Notes under the pieces: model-generated
What the model was told of the DNA's origin: nothing
Seen by the model: only the letters and a program-made list of their open reading frames with translations
Database searches by the model: none
Program-made: the position numbers and the translations under genes
From: an uncultured Alphaproteobacteria bacterium
GTDB lineage: Bacteria > Pseudomonadota > Alphaproteobacteria > UBA2966
Assembly (NCBI GenBank): GCA_958295725.1
Contig: OY282368.1
Span: forward strand, 3,382,365-3,446,364
Reading direction: 5' to 3'
DNA length: 64,000 bases
In this document: piece by piece, positions 26,874 through 35,601 of the stretch
How positions within the stretch are numbered: position 1 is the stretch's first letter
How the letters are laid out: the number at the start of each line of letters is the position of its first letter

Positions 26874-27598
26874 CGCCTTCCGTCTCGTCCCTGTCCGACA
26901 CCGCAATGGTTCTGGCCGCCGGCAAGGGCACCCGGATGCGGGATCTCGCGTCGGAGCGTCCCAAGCCTCTGGTCGAGATTCGAGGCACGCCGCTCATCGA
27001 TGGAGTCCTGGATCGCTTGAGCACGGCGGGTATCCCGAAGGCGGTCGTCAACGTCCATCGTTTCGCCGACATGCTGCGCGACCACTTGGCATCTCGCCGG
27101 GAGCCGGAGATCACGATATCCGACGAGTCCGATCGATTGCTGGACACCGGCGGCGGAGTCGCCCGCGCCCTGACCCGTTTCGAGGGTCGGCCCTTTTTCG
27201 TTCTCAATGCCGACGTCCTGTGGCTCGATGGGCGCGCCAACACCCTGTCGAGCCTGGCGCGGCGCTGGAGCGACGAGGAAATGGACGCGCTGCTCCTGAT
27301 GTGCTTCGCGGTCGGTGCCATCGGTTACGAGGGGTTGGGCGATTTCACGATGGCGGACGATGGACGATTGTCCCGGCGCGAGGAGCAATGGGTGGCGCCG
27401 TTCGTGTTCTCGGGGATCCAGATCCTGCATCCGCGTCTGTTCGACGCCGCGCCCGGCGGCGTTTTCTCCCTGAATCGCCTCTGGGACAAGGCCGAGTCGG
27501 AAGGCAGGCTGTTCGGTCTTATCCACGAAGGCGCGTGGATGCACGTGGGAACGCCGGAGGGCGTGTCGGCCGCCGAGGACGTTCTGAGCGGCTTCTAG
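26870..27598 (+). CDS. murU: N-acetylmuramate alpha-1-phosphate uridylyltransferase
   Basis: 242 residues, nucleotidyltransferase fold. It has VLAAGKGTRMRDLASERPKP at 14-33, with Lys of PKPL positioning UTP, and the metal aspartate in FVLNADVLW. It turns MurNAc-1-phosphate from AmgK into UDP-MurNAc. The ATG overlaps amgK. In relatives addB-addA follow; here IS-derived sequence begins within about 6 nt of the stop. Confidence 0.93.
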   Translation: MTPSVSSLSDTAMVLAAGKGTRMRDLASERPKPLVEIRGTPLIDGVLDRLSTAGIPKAVVNVHRFADMLRDHLASRREPEITISDESDRLLDTGGGVARALTRFEGRPFFVLNADVLWLDGRANTLSSLARRWSDEEMDALLLMCFAVGAIGYEGLGDFTMADDGRLSRREEQWVAPFVFSGIQILHPRLFDAAPGGVFSLNRLWDKAESEGRLFGLIHEGAWMHVGTPEGVSAAEDVLSGF

Positions 27599-27603
27599 GA
27601 GTC

Positions 27604-27744
27604 TGTCCAAGTAGTGGTTCAGGCGGGGCAGACCGAAGGCCTGCATGGGGGTTCTCCTTCACACCGTTTGTTCGACACCAACAGTGTCGGAGGCCCCCAC
27701 CTCTCCTTCAAGGGCCGCGTCTCACATCTGTCTGAACGAGGTCA
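27604..27744 (-). mobile_element. Decayed, internally deleted IS481-type element (MITE-like)
   Basis: On the minus strand the segment starting at 27744 matches the left end of the intact IS at 53502, beginning TGACCTCGTTCAGACAGATG and including its untranslated leader. It keeps the ribosome site and the first codons of the transposase (MQAFGLPR against MQTFGLPR). It then jumps to CCTGAACCA...GGACA, resembling the IS right end, with an outer TGTCC at 27604. About 1 kb of transposase is missing. Similarity to the intact copy is high but not perfect, so it is an older relative. Confidence 0.7.
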
Positions 27745-27754
27745 ATACCCTCCC

Positions 27755-27779
27755 GTCTCATATGTCCTGAACCAGGACA
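27755..27779 (+). repeat. Solitary right inverted repeat of the IS481-type element
   Basis: These 25 bases are identical to the right end of the intact element (54617-54641), starting GTCTCATATGTCCTGAACCA. They lie 10 nt beyond the left end of the decayed copy and point the same way, so they belong to a second copy. Nested insertion followed by deletion would explain the pattern. Confidence 0.75.
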
Positions 27780-27784
27780 GAGGC

Positions 27785-27813
27785 TTGCCCGTCCGGCGGC
27801 GGGCGTATATGCT
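27785..27813 (+). promoter_or_regulatory. Candidate promoter of the B12 operon
   Basis: TTGCCC (27785-27790) and TATGCT (27808-27813) with a 17-bp spacer, placed so that transcription would begin at about 27820, the start of the riboswitch. It begins only 6 nt after the IS right repeat. Confidence 0.45.
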
Positions 27814-27820
27814 CCGCGGC

Positions 27821-27990
27821 GTGGTGGTTCCCCCCGTCGGGGATAAAAAGGGAACGCGGTGAGATCGCCTTCGCGGTCGAGTCCGCGGCTGCCCCCGCAA
27901 CTGTAAGCGGATAGTCGGCGCTCACGATCGCCACTGGGAATCCCGGGAAGGCGAGCGCCTGCGACAACCCGCGAGCCAGGAGACCTGCCG
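27821..27990 (+). promoter_or_regulatory. Cobalamin (AdoCbl-type) riboswitch
   Basis: The leader shows the conserved blocks of the class in order: GGTGAGATCGC near 27858, the GCTGCCCCCGCAACTGTAAG core (27889-27908), GCCACTGGGAATCCCGGGAAGGCG (27930-27953), and the closing B12-box GCGAGCCAGGAGACCTGCC (27971-27989). Bound cobalamin would fold the leader to hide the btuB start or stop transcription. Nearly 200 nt separate it from the btuB ATG. It is the only visible regulator for the btuB-btuF-btuC-btuD-tonB run. Confidence 0.95.
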
Positions 27991-28185
27991 CCACGCGTCG
28001 CCCAACCGGTGAACGGGGTGTTTCGTCGGGACGGACTGCCGTTGGTGGCGACGAACGGAAAGCAAACGTGTCGTCGCGAACGGGCCATTGATGACATCGA
28101 CAGGAAATCAGCGACATCGTCGGTCGGCTCTCAGCGACGGCACGGCTTTCTCCGTGTCAAACACAAATCGGTTCGGGAGCCATCC

Positions 28186-30090
28186 ATGCGATTCAACAGA
28201 GAACTCGGACGTCTCGCGTTTGTCCTCGGGGGCGCGGCGGCGGTCCTCGGCACCACCTCGGAGCGCCTGTCGGCGCAGGTCCGGATGTTGCCGGAAGTCG
28301 TGGTCACCGCCAGTCGGATACCCGTCCCCTCCTCGGCGGTCGGCAGCGCGGTGACCGTCATCGACGGCGACGACATCGACGCGAAACAGGACCGTACCAT
28401 CGGCGAGACCCTGCGCGAGGTGCCCGGCGTCGCCGTCAGTCGTTCGGGAGGCTCCGGCGCCTATACGCAGGTCCGCATCCGGGGCGCGGAAGCGAACCAG
28501 ACCCTGGTCCTGATCGACGGAATCGAGGTGGGCGATCCGGCGAACGGATCCGAATTCGATTTCGGCAATCTCCTCGCCAACGAGATCGAGCGCGTCGAAG
28601 TGCTTCGCGGGCCCCAAAGCGCGCTGTGGGGCAGCGACGCGATCGGCGGCGTCGTCAACGTCGTCACCCGGCGGGGACACGGCGCGCCCGGGATTTCCGT
28701 CGATGCCGAGGCGGGATCCTTCCGCACGGCGCGCGGCGCCGCGAGCTTCCGCGCCGGAGGCGACCGCTACCACGTCTCCGCGCACGCCGTGGGCGTTCAT
28801 ACGGACGGCATCTCGGCGGCGAGCGAGAAGCGAGGCAACGGGGAGCAGGACGGTCATCGCAACCGCACCGTCCACGTCAAGGCGGGCCTCTCGCCAGCGC
28901 CGAACGCCAGTTTCGACGTCGTGGGTCGGTGGACGGACGCCGAATTGCGGACGGACGGTTTCGTCTCCGGCATCGGCCTCACCGATACCGACGCCCGGAC
29001 GAGCTCCATCAAGCGCTACTACCGGGGGTCGGCCACCCTCTCCACGCTCGACGGCCGCTGGACTCACGAGGTGAGCGCCGGGCTCACCGACAGCCATCGC
29101 GAGTACTTCGAGGACGGCATCGCCAGCAGCGTGTTCGAGGGCGAGAAACGGAAGTTCGACTACCAGACGACCCTGCGTTTCGAGGCGGCCCATGCCGAAC
29201 ATTCCCTGACCCTCGCGGCAGAACGGGAAGAGGAGAACGTGATTTCCGCGAGCGCCTTCTCGGACGTCGACCGCGATATCGGCCACGTGGGGTACGTCGC
29301 GGAGTATCGGCTCAATCTGCTCGACACGATCCACTTTTCCGTCGCCGGCCGGCGCGACGACGCGAAATTCTTCGACGACGCCGACACCTACCGGGTCGCG
29401 GCCGCCTACGAACACCGGCCGTGGGGGACGCGGTTCCACGCGAGCCATGGCGAAGGGGTCAAGAACCCGACGATCTTCGAGTTGTTCGGGTTCGCGGCCG
29501 GCTTCAGGGGCAACCCCGACCTGTCCCCGGAAACCGCGGCGGGCTGGGACGCCGGTATCGAGCAGCCGCTCCTCGGCGGCGAGGCGATCCTCGACGTCAC
29601 GTACTTCGAGACCGACATCGCGGACCTGATCCAGGGCTTCGGCGACACGGCGATGAATCTCTCCGGCACCAGCCGGACCCACGGCGTCGAGTTCGCCGGA
29701 ACCTGGCGGTTCGACACCGATCTGACGCTCTCCGGGGCCTACACCTGGTCGGTCGGACAGGACGCGACCGGCACGGAGCTGCCGCGCCGGCCCAAGCATA
29801 TCGCCAGCCTGAACGCGAATTACACGTTCGAGATCGAGAACCGCCCGGGCTGGGTGAACGTCGGCATCGACTTCAACGGCGAGCGCACGGATCTCCGATT
29901 CGATCCCGCCCCCGTCACGGTTCGTCTCGGCGGCTTCACGCTGCTCAAGATCGTCGCCGGCTACCGGGTTCGGCCCGGAGTCGAGATTTATGCCCGGGGC
30001 GAGAACCTGCTCGACCGCGAATACGAGGAGGTCCTGGCCTTCGGCGCGCCCGGCCGCGCGGTCTACGGGGGCCTTCGGGCGACGTTCTAG
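28186..30090 (+). CDS. btuB: TonB-dependent vitamin B12 receptor
   Basis: 634 residues. A signal peptide (to about residue 30, ERLSAQ) is followed by a TonB-box-like PEVVVTASRI, a plug domain (VTVIDGDDIDAKQ, VRIRGAEANQTLVLIDGIEV, VEVLRGPQSALWGSDAIGGV) and a 22-strand type barrel ending in RAVYGGLRATF with terminal Phe. It takes cobalamin across the outer membrane using TonB energy. Substrate is supported by the riboswitch and the btuFCD genes. ATG 28186 follows GGGAGC; upstream in-frame sequence lies within the leader. Confidence 0.94.
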   Translation: MRFNRELGRLAFVLGGAAAVLGTTSERLSAQVRMLPEVVVTASRIPVPSSAVGSAVTVIDGDDIDAKQDRTIGETLREVPGVAVSRSGGSGAYTQVRIRGAEANQTLVLIDGIEVGDPANGSEFDFGNLLANEIERVEVLRGPQSALWGSDAIGGVVNVVTRRGHGAPGISVDAEAGSFRTARGAASFRAGGDRYHVSAHAVGVHTDGISAASEKRGNGEQDGHRNRTVHVKAGLSPAPNASFDVVGRWTDAELRTDGFVSGIGLTDTDARTSSIKRYYRGSATLSTLDGRWTHEVSAGLTDSHREYFEDGIASSVFEGEKRKFDYQTTLRFEAAHAEHSLTLAAEREEENVISASAFSDVDRDIGHVGYVAEYRLNLLDTIHFSVAGRRDDAKFFDDADTYRVAAAYEHRPWGTRFHASHGEGVKNPTIFELFGFAAGFRGNPDLSPETAAGWDAGIEQPLLGGEAILDVTYFETDIADLIQGFGDTAMNLSGTSRTHGVEFAGTWRFDTDLTLSGAYTWSVGQDATGTELPRRPKHIASLNANYTFEIENRPGWVNVGIDFNGERTDLRFDPAPVTVRLGGFTLLKIVAGYRVRPGVEIYARGENLLDREYEEVLAFGAPGRAVYGGLRATF

Positions 30091-30099
30091 AGGCCGGCG

Positions 30100-30942
30100 A
30101 TGGCGGCGGCGCGCATCTTTCGCTTCGGCCCGAGATTCCTCGCCGCCGTCCTTCTCGCCGGGTCTCTCGCGGGCGGGGCGGACGCGAAACCCCGGCGGGT
30201 CGTCTCGCTCAACCTCTGCGCGGACCAGCTCGTCCTGATGCTGGCGGAAGCTTCCAACATCGCCGCGGTCAGCTACCTGTCGCACGACCCCGCCAACTCG
30301 TACATGGCGTCCGTAGCGCGCGATTTCCCGGCGACGCGCGGGCGCGTCGAAGAGATTCTTCCGTTGGAACCCGACCTGATACTCGCGGGACGCTTCACGT
30401 CGCAAGGATCGGTCGCCTTCCTGAAGCGCATGGGTCATCCCGTGGCCGTCCTCGACCCGCCGGAGGATTTCGCGGGAATCCGCGCCCAGATCCGGCGCGT
30501 CGCGGCGCTCCTGGACGAGGTGGAACGCGGCGAGGCGCTGCTGTCGGACATGGACCGGCGGCTGGAGCGCACCGGACGGGCCGCGCCCGCCGGCCGGCGA
30601 ACCGCCGCCTTCTATATGCCCAACGGATACACCGCCGGCGGCGGGACTCCCATCCATTCCGTTCTCGCCGCCGCCGGCTTCCGGAACGCGGCCGCCGAAC
30701 TGGGTGTGACGGGGACCGCCGCGCTGTCGATGGAGCGACTGGTCGCCTCCGACCCCGACGTATTGATCCTCGGCTCTTTCGGCGACGGCGGCGCCTCGAT
30801 CGCCGAGGAGACACTCCGTCACCCCGCTCTCGCGAAATCGATGAAGGGGAAGACGCTGCTCCGGATTCCCACCCGTCTCTGGGTGTGTCCGGGCCCTATG
30901 CTCGCGGAAGCGGTCGAACTGTTGGCGGAGGCGCGGCCGTGA
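30100..30942 (+). CDS. btuF: Cobalamin-type ABC transporter substrate-binding protein
   Basis: 280 residues. A cleavable signal (AVLLAGSLAGGADA) is followed by the class III binding-protein fold: RVVSLNLCADQLVLMLAE, LPLEPDLILAGRFTSQ and DPDVLILGSFGDGG. It would deliver cobalamin from the periplasm to BtuCD. It begins 9 nt after btuB, and its stop overlaps the btuC GTG (GTGA). Confidence 0.9.
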   Translation: MAAARIFRFGPRFLAAVLLAGSLAGGADAKPRRVVSLNLCADQLVLMLAEASNIAAVSYLSHDPANSYMASVARDFPATRGRVEEILPLEPDLILAGRFTSQGSVAFLKRMGHPVAVLDPPEDFAGIRAQIRRVAALLDEVERGEALLSDMDRRLERTGRAAPAGRRTAAFYMPNGYTAGGGTPIHSVLAAAGFRNAAAELGVTGTAALSMERLVASDPDVLILGSFGDGGASIAEETLRHPALAKSMKGKTLLRIPTRLWVCPGPMLAEAVELLAEARP

Positions 30943-32003
30943 CGGCCCCCGGAACGGACCGCGGCGGACCGCGCGCCGGACGACCGTCGGAGGGGACGCG
31001 GAGGTCGGCCGGCACGGCCACCGTGCTCCCGCTGGTCGTCCTGACGATCCTGGTCCTGGCGCTGTTCGCCGCGTCGCTCGCGACGGGGCACATATCCTTG
31101 CCGCCGATACCGACGCTCGCGGCGGCCCTCGGCGGCGATCCGGGACTGCCGGGCCTGATCCTCGTGGAAATCCGCCTGCCGCGCGCCGTACTCGGGATCG
31201 TCGTCGGGGGCAGCCTCGGCCTCGCGGGCGCCGCTCTCCAGGGCCTGCTGCGCAACCCGCTGGCGGACCCCGGCGTGATCGGCGTCTCCAGCAGCGCGGG
31301 GTTGGGCGCGGTCCTCGCCATCCATTTCGGACTGGCGACGGGGTCCGACCTCGCGGTTCCCGTCGCGGCGACGGCGGGGGCCGCGGCCGCCGTGGCGCTT
31401 CTGCTCGTCCTCGCCGGGCGCGACGCCGGTCCGCTCACACTGGTTCTCGCGGGCGTCGCGGTTAACGCGTTCGCCGGTGCGTTGATCTCGCTGGCGCTAA
31501 ATCTGGCGCCCAGTCCCTATGCCGTCGTCGAGGCCGTGTTCTGGCTTCTCGGCTCGCTCGCCGACCGCAGCCTCTCGCACGTCGCGGTCGCGCTGCCGCT
31601 CACGCTGATCGGATGGCTTCTGCTGGCCACGGCGGCCCGACCCCTCGACGCGCTCACCCTCGGCGACGACGTGGCGCGGTCGCTGGGGTTCGATCTGTCG
31701 CGCGTCAAGGCGCAAATCGTTCTCGGCGCGGCCTGCTGCGTGGGCGCGGGCGTCGCGGTGAGCGGCGCCATAGGGTTCGTCGGTCTCGTCGTCCCTCACC
31801 TCCTGCGTCCCTTCGTCGGTCACGAGCCCGGCCGCCTCCTGATCGCGAGCGGACTGGGGGGAGCGGCGCTGCTCCTGGCTGCCGACCTGACCGCCCGTCT
31901 TCCGCCGATGACGCACGAACCGCGTCTGGGCGTCGTCACCGCGCTGATCGGCGCGCCCTTCTTTCTCCACCTGATCGTGCGCACGCGGAGAACACTGGCG
32001 TGA
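30939..32003 (+). CDS. btuC: Cobalamin ABC transporter permease
   Basis: 354 residues of the FecCD/BtuC family with about ten membrane helices. Family motifs include EIRLPRAVLGIVVGGSLGLAGAALQGLLRNPLADP, split here as two adjacent blocks, GVSSSAGLGAV, and the coupling segment GAIGFVGLVVPHLLR. GTG start at 30939 overlaps the btuF stop. The frame is open far upstream, but that part is the antisense-free shadow of btuB and btuF. Confidence 0.93.
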   Translation: MTAPGTDRGGPRAGRPSEGTRRSAGTATVLPLVVLTILVLALFAASLATGHISLPPIPTLAAALGGDPGLPGLILVEIRLPRAVLGIVVGGSLGLAGAALQGLLRNPLADPGVIGVSSSAGLGAVLAIHFGLATGSDLAVPVAATAGAAAAVALLLVLAGRDAGPLTLVLAGVAVNAFAGALISLALNLAPSPYAVVEAVFWLLGSLADRSLSHVAVALPLTLIGWLLLATAARPLDALTLGDDVARSLGFDLSRVKAQIVLGAACCVGAGVAVSGAIGFVGLVVPHLLRPFVGHEPGRLLIASGLGGAALLLAADLTARLPPMTHEPRLGVVTALIGAPFFLHLIVRTRRTLA

Positions 32004-32794
32004 ACGGACTCGTCGCGCGGGATGTGGCCGTCTCCCTGGGTGGACGCGAGGCGCTGCGAGGCGTGGCGTTCACCGCCGGGCACGGCCGGGTCGTCGGCCT
32101 CATCGGGCCCAACGGCGCCGGCAAGACCACCCTCCTGCGCGTCCTGGGCGGACTGATGGCGCCCGACCGAGGCGTCGTCACGCTCGGGGGGATCGAGATG
32201 GCGGCCATGCCGCGCGCGACCCGGGCCAAGCGCATTTCCTACCTGCCGGCGGACGCGCCGGTCCACTGGCCGCTGCGCGTCGACCGGCTGGTCATGCTGG
32301 GGCGCATTCCCTGCGCCGGTCTCTGGCGGGGTTCCAGCGATGCCGACGCCCGGATGACGGAAGCCGCGATGAGCCGGACCGACGTTCTCCACCTCGCGGA
32401 CCGGACCGTCTCGTCGCTGTCCAGCGGCGAACGGACGCGGGTTCTCATCGCCCGCGCCCTCGCCGGCGACCCCGAGGTGCTGCTCGCGGACGAGCCGGTC
32501 GCCTCGCTCGACCCCTACCACCAGCTCCGGGTCATGGAGCTCTTCCGGGACTTCGCGGCGGGCGACCGGATCGTCGTATCGGTCCTTCACGACCTGACCC
32601 TGGCGGCCCGTTTCTGCGACGATCTCGTACTCGTCGCGGAGGGGCGCGTCGTTCGCGACGGGCATCCGGAAGAAGTTCTGACGTCGGGCGCCGTCGGCGG
32701 GGCATACGGCGTCGAGACTGTCACGGTTTCCACCGCCGCCGGGACCTTCGTGGCGCCCTGGCGGCGGCTGGACACCGGGAACGAAACGCCATGA
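32000..32794 (+). CDS. btuD: Cobalamin ABC transporter ATP-binding protein
   Basis: 264 residues. Walker A GPNGAGKTTLLRVLGG (about 36-51), Q-loop region YLPADAPVHWPLRV, signature LSSGERTRVLIARALAG, Walker B VLLADEPVASLDP and the switch VLHDLTLAARFCDD. The signature reads LSSGE rather than LSGGE, a tolerated change. It drives uptake with BtuC. GTG start overlaps btuC; stop overlaps tonB (ATGA). Confidence 0.93.
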   Translation: MNGLVARDVAVSLGGREALRGVAFTAGHGRVVGLIGPNGAGKTTLLRVLGGLMAPDRGVVTLGGIEMAAMPRATRAKRISYLPADAPVHWPLRVDRLVMLGRIPCAGLWRGSSDADARMTEAAMSRTDVLHLADRTVSSLSSGERTRVLIARALAGDPEVLLADEPVASLDPYHQLRVMELFRDFAAGDRIVVSVLHDLTLAARFCDDLVLVAEGRVVRDGHPEEVLTSGAVGGAYGVETVTVSTAAGTFVAPWRRLDTGNETP

Positions 32795-33663
32795 AGACGA
32801 TCTCCGCCAGTGCCATCAAGATCCGATGGACGGCAGTGACCGTGTCACTGGCCGGTCACGCGCTGGCCGCCGCCGCCGTCGGCCCCGATACCGCCCTCCC
32901 GCCGCGGGACTCGCCGCCGATCACGGTGGAGCTCGTGCTCCTCGACGAGCCGGGATCCTCCCCGGAAATTCCGGCGGGTCCATCGCCGCCGGACATCGCG
33001 CGAGACCTGGCGCCAGTGCCGGTCGGGACGGCCGCGCCGGCAGCCCCCGGCGCGAGGACTCTCCGCGTCGGTGTCCGCGAAGAGACCCCCCGGGCGGCGC
33101 CGGCGGCGCGGACACCGAAACCCCGGAGGAACGCGCCCCTGCCGCGGATCAAACCCCCGACGCCGCAGGCGGTACCGGATGGCGCCACCGCCGTCGGGCT
33201 CCCGGATCGGGAGGACATGTCCGCCGTGGACGCGCCGCCGTGGGGGCCGGCAGACACGGGGTGGAACCGACCCTCGGCGGTCTCGCGGTCCGCCGCGGAC
33301 ACGCCCCGGCGGGATCGGCCGGACGCGTCCTCCGGCGCGTCGCCTCGATCCGCGTACATCCGGCAGCCCGCCGAAACACGGACGGGAGTCACCCGCGGCG
33401 TCCGGGTCGCCGCGCAAAATCGTCCGCCGGGATACCCTTTCGCGGCCCGGCGGTTGGAGCTGGAAGGCCAAGTCCTGTTGCGGGTCGAGGTGGATCGCGC
33501 GGGCGCGGTGGAACGCGTGACGGTCACGAGGAGCAGCGGCCACGGGCTTCTCGACGAAGCCGCGCGCCGGGCGGTGAACGAATGGCGGTTTCTGCCGGCG
33601 ACGGTCGACGGCGAGGCGGTCTCCGGGGCCGTGGACGTTCCCGTGTCCTTCCGCCTCCGTTAG
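32791..33663 (+). CDS. tonB: TonB energy-transducing protein
   Basis: 290 residues. An N-terminal inner-membrane anchor (about TAVTVSLAGHALAAAAVG), a long proline-rich periplasmic spacer (residues 35-195) and the C-terminal TonB domain with YPFAARRLELEGQVLLRVEV and LLDEAARRAVNEWRFLPA. It couples the proton gradient to BtuB. exbB and exbD are not in the window, so it must borrow them. Being last in the riboswitch operon with ATGA overlap, it looks dedicated to B12. Its stop codon overlaps the converging dehydrogenase stop. Confidence 0.9.
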   Translation: MKTISASAIKIRWTAVTVSLAGHALAAAAVGPDTALPPRDSPPITVELVLLDEPGSSPEIPAGPSPPDIARDLAPVPVGTAAPAAPGARTLRVGVREETPRAAPAARTPKPRRNAPLPRIKPPTPQAVPDGATAVGLPDREDMSAVDAPPWGPADTGWNRPSAVSRSAADTPRRDRPDASSGASPRSAYIRQPAETRTGVTRGVRVAAQNRPPGYPFAARRLELEGQVLLRVEVDRAGAVERVTVTRSSGHGLLDEAARRAVNEWRFLPATVDGEAVSGAVDVPVSFRLR

Positions 33664-34547
33664 CCGGTGCCGCCGTCCCGCCCGTCGAAGAGGTCGATCA
33701 CGCAGGCGGCGTCGAGCCCCCCCTCTCCCCGGTCGACGAACGTCCGGTAATACGACCGCGCGAGCTCGACCACGGGCAACGATGCGCCGATCCGTGTCGC
33801 TTCGTCCAGACAGATGCCGAGATCCTTGTACAGGAGGCCGACAGCGCCGCCGGCGCCGAAGTCCCGCCGCAGCATCGGTCGGGCGCGCGTGTCGGCCTGC
33901 CAGGACGCGGCAGATCCGTTCGAGATCGCCTCTACGACCTTGTCCCCGTCGAGACCCGCCCGCTCCGCGAAAGACAGACCCTCGGCCAAGGACGCGACGA
34001 TTCCGGTCGCGCATATCTGATTGACCATCTTCGCCAGTTGTCCGGTGCCGACGGGACCCATGTGGAGGACGCTACGCCCATACGTCTTCAGAAGGGGCAC
34101 CGCGCGCGCGAACGCCCCGGCACCGCCGCCCACCATGATGGAGAGGGCGCCCCGCCGCGCGCCGGGCTCGCCGCCCGCGACCGGGGCGTCCAGAAAGTCG
34201 AAACCGCCGGACCGCGCCCGTTCCGCGACCTCGCGGGCGACCCCGGCGGACGTCGTGGTGTGGTCGACGAACACCGCGCCCGACCGCATGGCGGAGAAGG
34301 CGCCGTCCCGACCCACCGTCACGGCCCGCAGGTCGTCGTCGTCGCCGACGCAGGAGAACACGAAACGCGCCGCCCTGGCCGCTTCCGCCGGTGTGGCGGC
34401 GACGGCGCCACCGTGCTCGGAGACCCACGCCCGCGCCCTGGCCGCCGTCCGATTGTAGACGGTGACCCGATGCCCCTCCGCCGCCAGATGTCCGGCCATG
34501 GGGCCGCCCATGACCCCGAGGCCCAGAAAGGCGACGTCCTCGGTCAT
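33660..34547 (-). CDS. NAD(P)-dependent beta-hydroxyacid dehydrogenase (3-hydroxyisobutyrate dehydrogenase family)
   Basis: 295 residues. The Rossmann loop GLGVMGGPMAGHLAAEGH is at 9-26, VYNRT ends the second strand, DAPVAGGEPGARRGALSIMVGG is the substrate-binding region, and the catalytic lysine lies in GTGQLAKMVNQI. It would oxidise a 3-hydroxy acid or reduce the semialdehyde; family members include tartronate semialdehyde reductase and GarR/GlxR types, and the substrate cannot be told. A near paralogue lies 4 nt upstream in the same operon. Confidence 0.9.
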   Translation of the reverse strand: MTEDVAFLGLGVMGGPMAGHLAAEGHRVTVYNRTAARARAWVSEHGGAVAATPAEAARAARFVFSCVGDDDDLRAVTVGRDGAFSAMRSGAVFVDHTTTSAGVAREVAERARSGGFDFLDAPVAGGEPGARRGALSIMVGGGAGAFARAVPLLKTYGRSVLHMGPVGTGQLAKMVNQICATGIVASLAEGLSFAERAGLDGDKVVEAISNGSAASWQADTRARPMLRRDFGAGGAVGLLYKDLGICLDEATRIGASLPVVELARSYYRTFVDRGEGGLDAACVIDLFDGRDGGTG

Positions 34548-34551
34548 TGGA

Positions 34552-35424
34552 TCACGGGCGGGTCAGCAATTTCATCAGGCTGGAGGTGTCCCAGCGACTT
34601 CCGCCCAACGCCTGGACCTCGGCGTAGAACTGGTCGACCAGCGCCGCCACGGGCAGCCGCGCGCCATTACGCCGGGACTCCTCCAGACAGATGGAAAGGT
34701 CCTTGCGCATCCACTCGACGGCGAAGCCGAAGTCGAACTCGTCGCGCAGCATCGTGCGCCCGCGGTTTTCCATCTGCCACGACTGAGCGGCGCCCTTGGA
34801 AATGACGTCGAGGACCTCGTCGCCGTCGAGACCGGCCCGCTGGGCGAAGTTCATGCCTTCGGCAAGACCCTGAACCAGCCCGGCGATACAGATTTGGTTG
34901 ACCATCTTGGTCAGCTGTCCGGCGCCAGCGGGACCGAGGAGACGGACCTCCCGCGCATATGCGTCGATGACCGGCTTCGCCTCGCGAAACGCGCCCTTCC
35001 GCCCGCCGACCATGACCGTGAGCGCGCCGTTCTCCGCTCCCGCCTGCCCACCGGAAACGGGTGCATCCAGAAACCGGCAACCCCTCTCCTTCGCCGCGGC
35101 GTCCAGCTCTCTCGCGAGGGTGGCCGACGCGGTGGTGTGGTCGACAAAGATGGCGCCCTTCTCGATCCCCTGATAGATGCCGTCCTTCGCCGTGGCGATG
35201 CTACGGACGTCGTCGTCGTTTCCCACGCAGGCGAAGACGATGTCCGCCGTGCGGGCGGCTTCGGCGGGTGTCCCGGCCATCTCGCCGCCGTGCTTTCGGA
35301 CCCATCGCCGCGCCTTCGTCTTGGTCCGGTTGTAGACTGTCACGTCATGACCGGCAGCGACCAGATGGCCCGCCATGGGAAACCCCATGACCCCAAGACC
35401 GATGAACGCCAGTTTCATTCCCAT
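34552..35424 (-). CDS. NAD(P)-dependent beta-hydroxyacid dehydrogenase, paralogue
   Basis: About 290 residues, same family as its downstream neighbour: GLGVMGFPMAGHLVAAGH, DAPVSGGQAGAENGALTVMVG and the catalytic lysine in AGQLTKMVNQI. The end GGSRWDTSSLMKLL is typical of these enzymes. A GGGAGGAG ribosome site precedes ATG 35424 (spacing about 3-5) and ATG 35418 (spacing about 9-11); either may be used, while a start at 35469 is unsupported. The pair shares extensive similarity and looks like a tandem duplication that has since diverged. Confidence 0.9.
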   Translation of the reverse strand: MGMKLAFIGLGVMGFPMAGHLVAAGHDVTVYNRTKTKARRWVRKHGGEMAGTPAEAARTADIVFACVGNDDDVRSIATAKDGIYQGIEKGAIFVDHTTASATLARELDAAAKERGCRFLDAPVSGGQAGAENGALTVMVGGRKGAFREAKPVIDAYAREVRLLGPAGAGQLTKMVNQICIAGLVQGLAEGMNFAQRAGLDGDEVLDVISKGAAQSWQMENRGRTMLRDEFDFGFAVEWMRKDLSICLEESRRNGARLPVAALVDQFYAEVQALGGSRWDTSSLMKLLTRP

Positions 35425-35564
35425 GAGCTCCTCCCATCCCTTCCCTTCCGGTGACCGCGCGGCCGGCACCGGGGCCGACTGCGGATTTCTACACGTTCGC
35501 GGGACGGGCCGGAAGCCGCCGTCTGACCCGGCCGGAACGACGCCTTCGGACTCCGCATGGTCCG

Positions 35565-35601
35565 TTCATATTCCTCCCCCGTGAGGGGGGAGGAATATGA
35601 A
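35565..35601. repeat. Perfect 16-bp palindrome between divergent genes
   Basis: Arms 35565-35580 and 35586-35601 pair perfectly around a 5-nt GTGAG loop. Each arm contains GGGGGAGGAATATGAA on one strand, so a ribosome site and ATG are embedded on both strands. It sits between the dehydrogenase pair (minus) and the acylase gene (plus), so it is not at a 3' end. It may be a dispersed palindromic element or a translational control hairpin. Confidence 0.75.

Noticed and set aside
28108..30822. 904-codon open frame on the minus strand
   Set aside because: Antisense shadow of btuB and btuF; arginine- and glycine-rich translation without any family motif.
28626..30938. Open frame continuing upstream of btuC for over 2 kb
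   Set aside because: It overlaps btuB and btuF in another frame; the GTG at 30939 fits the family start and the GTGA overlap pattern.
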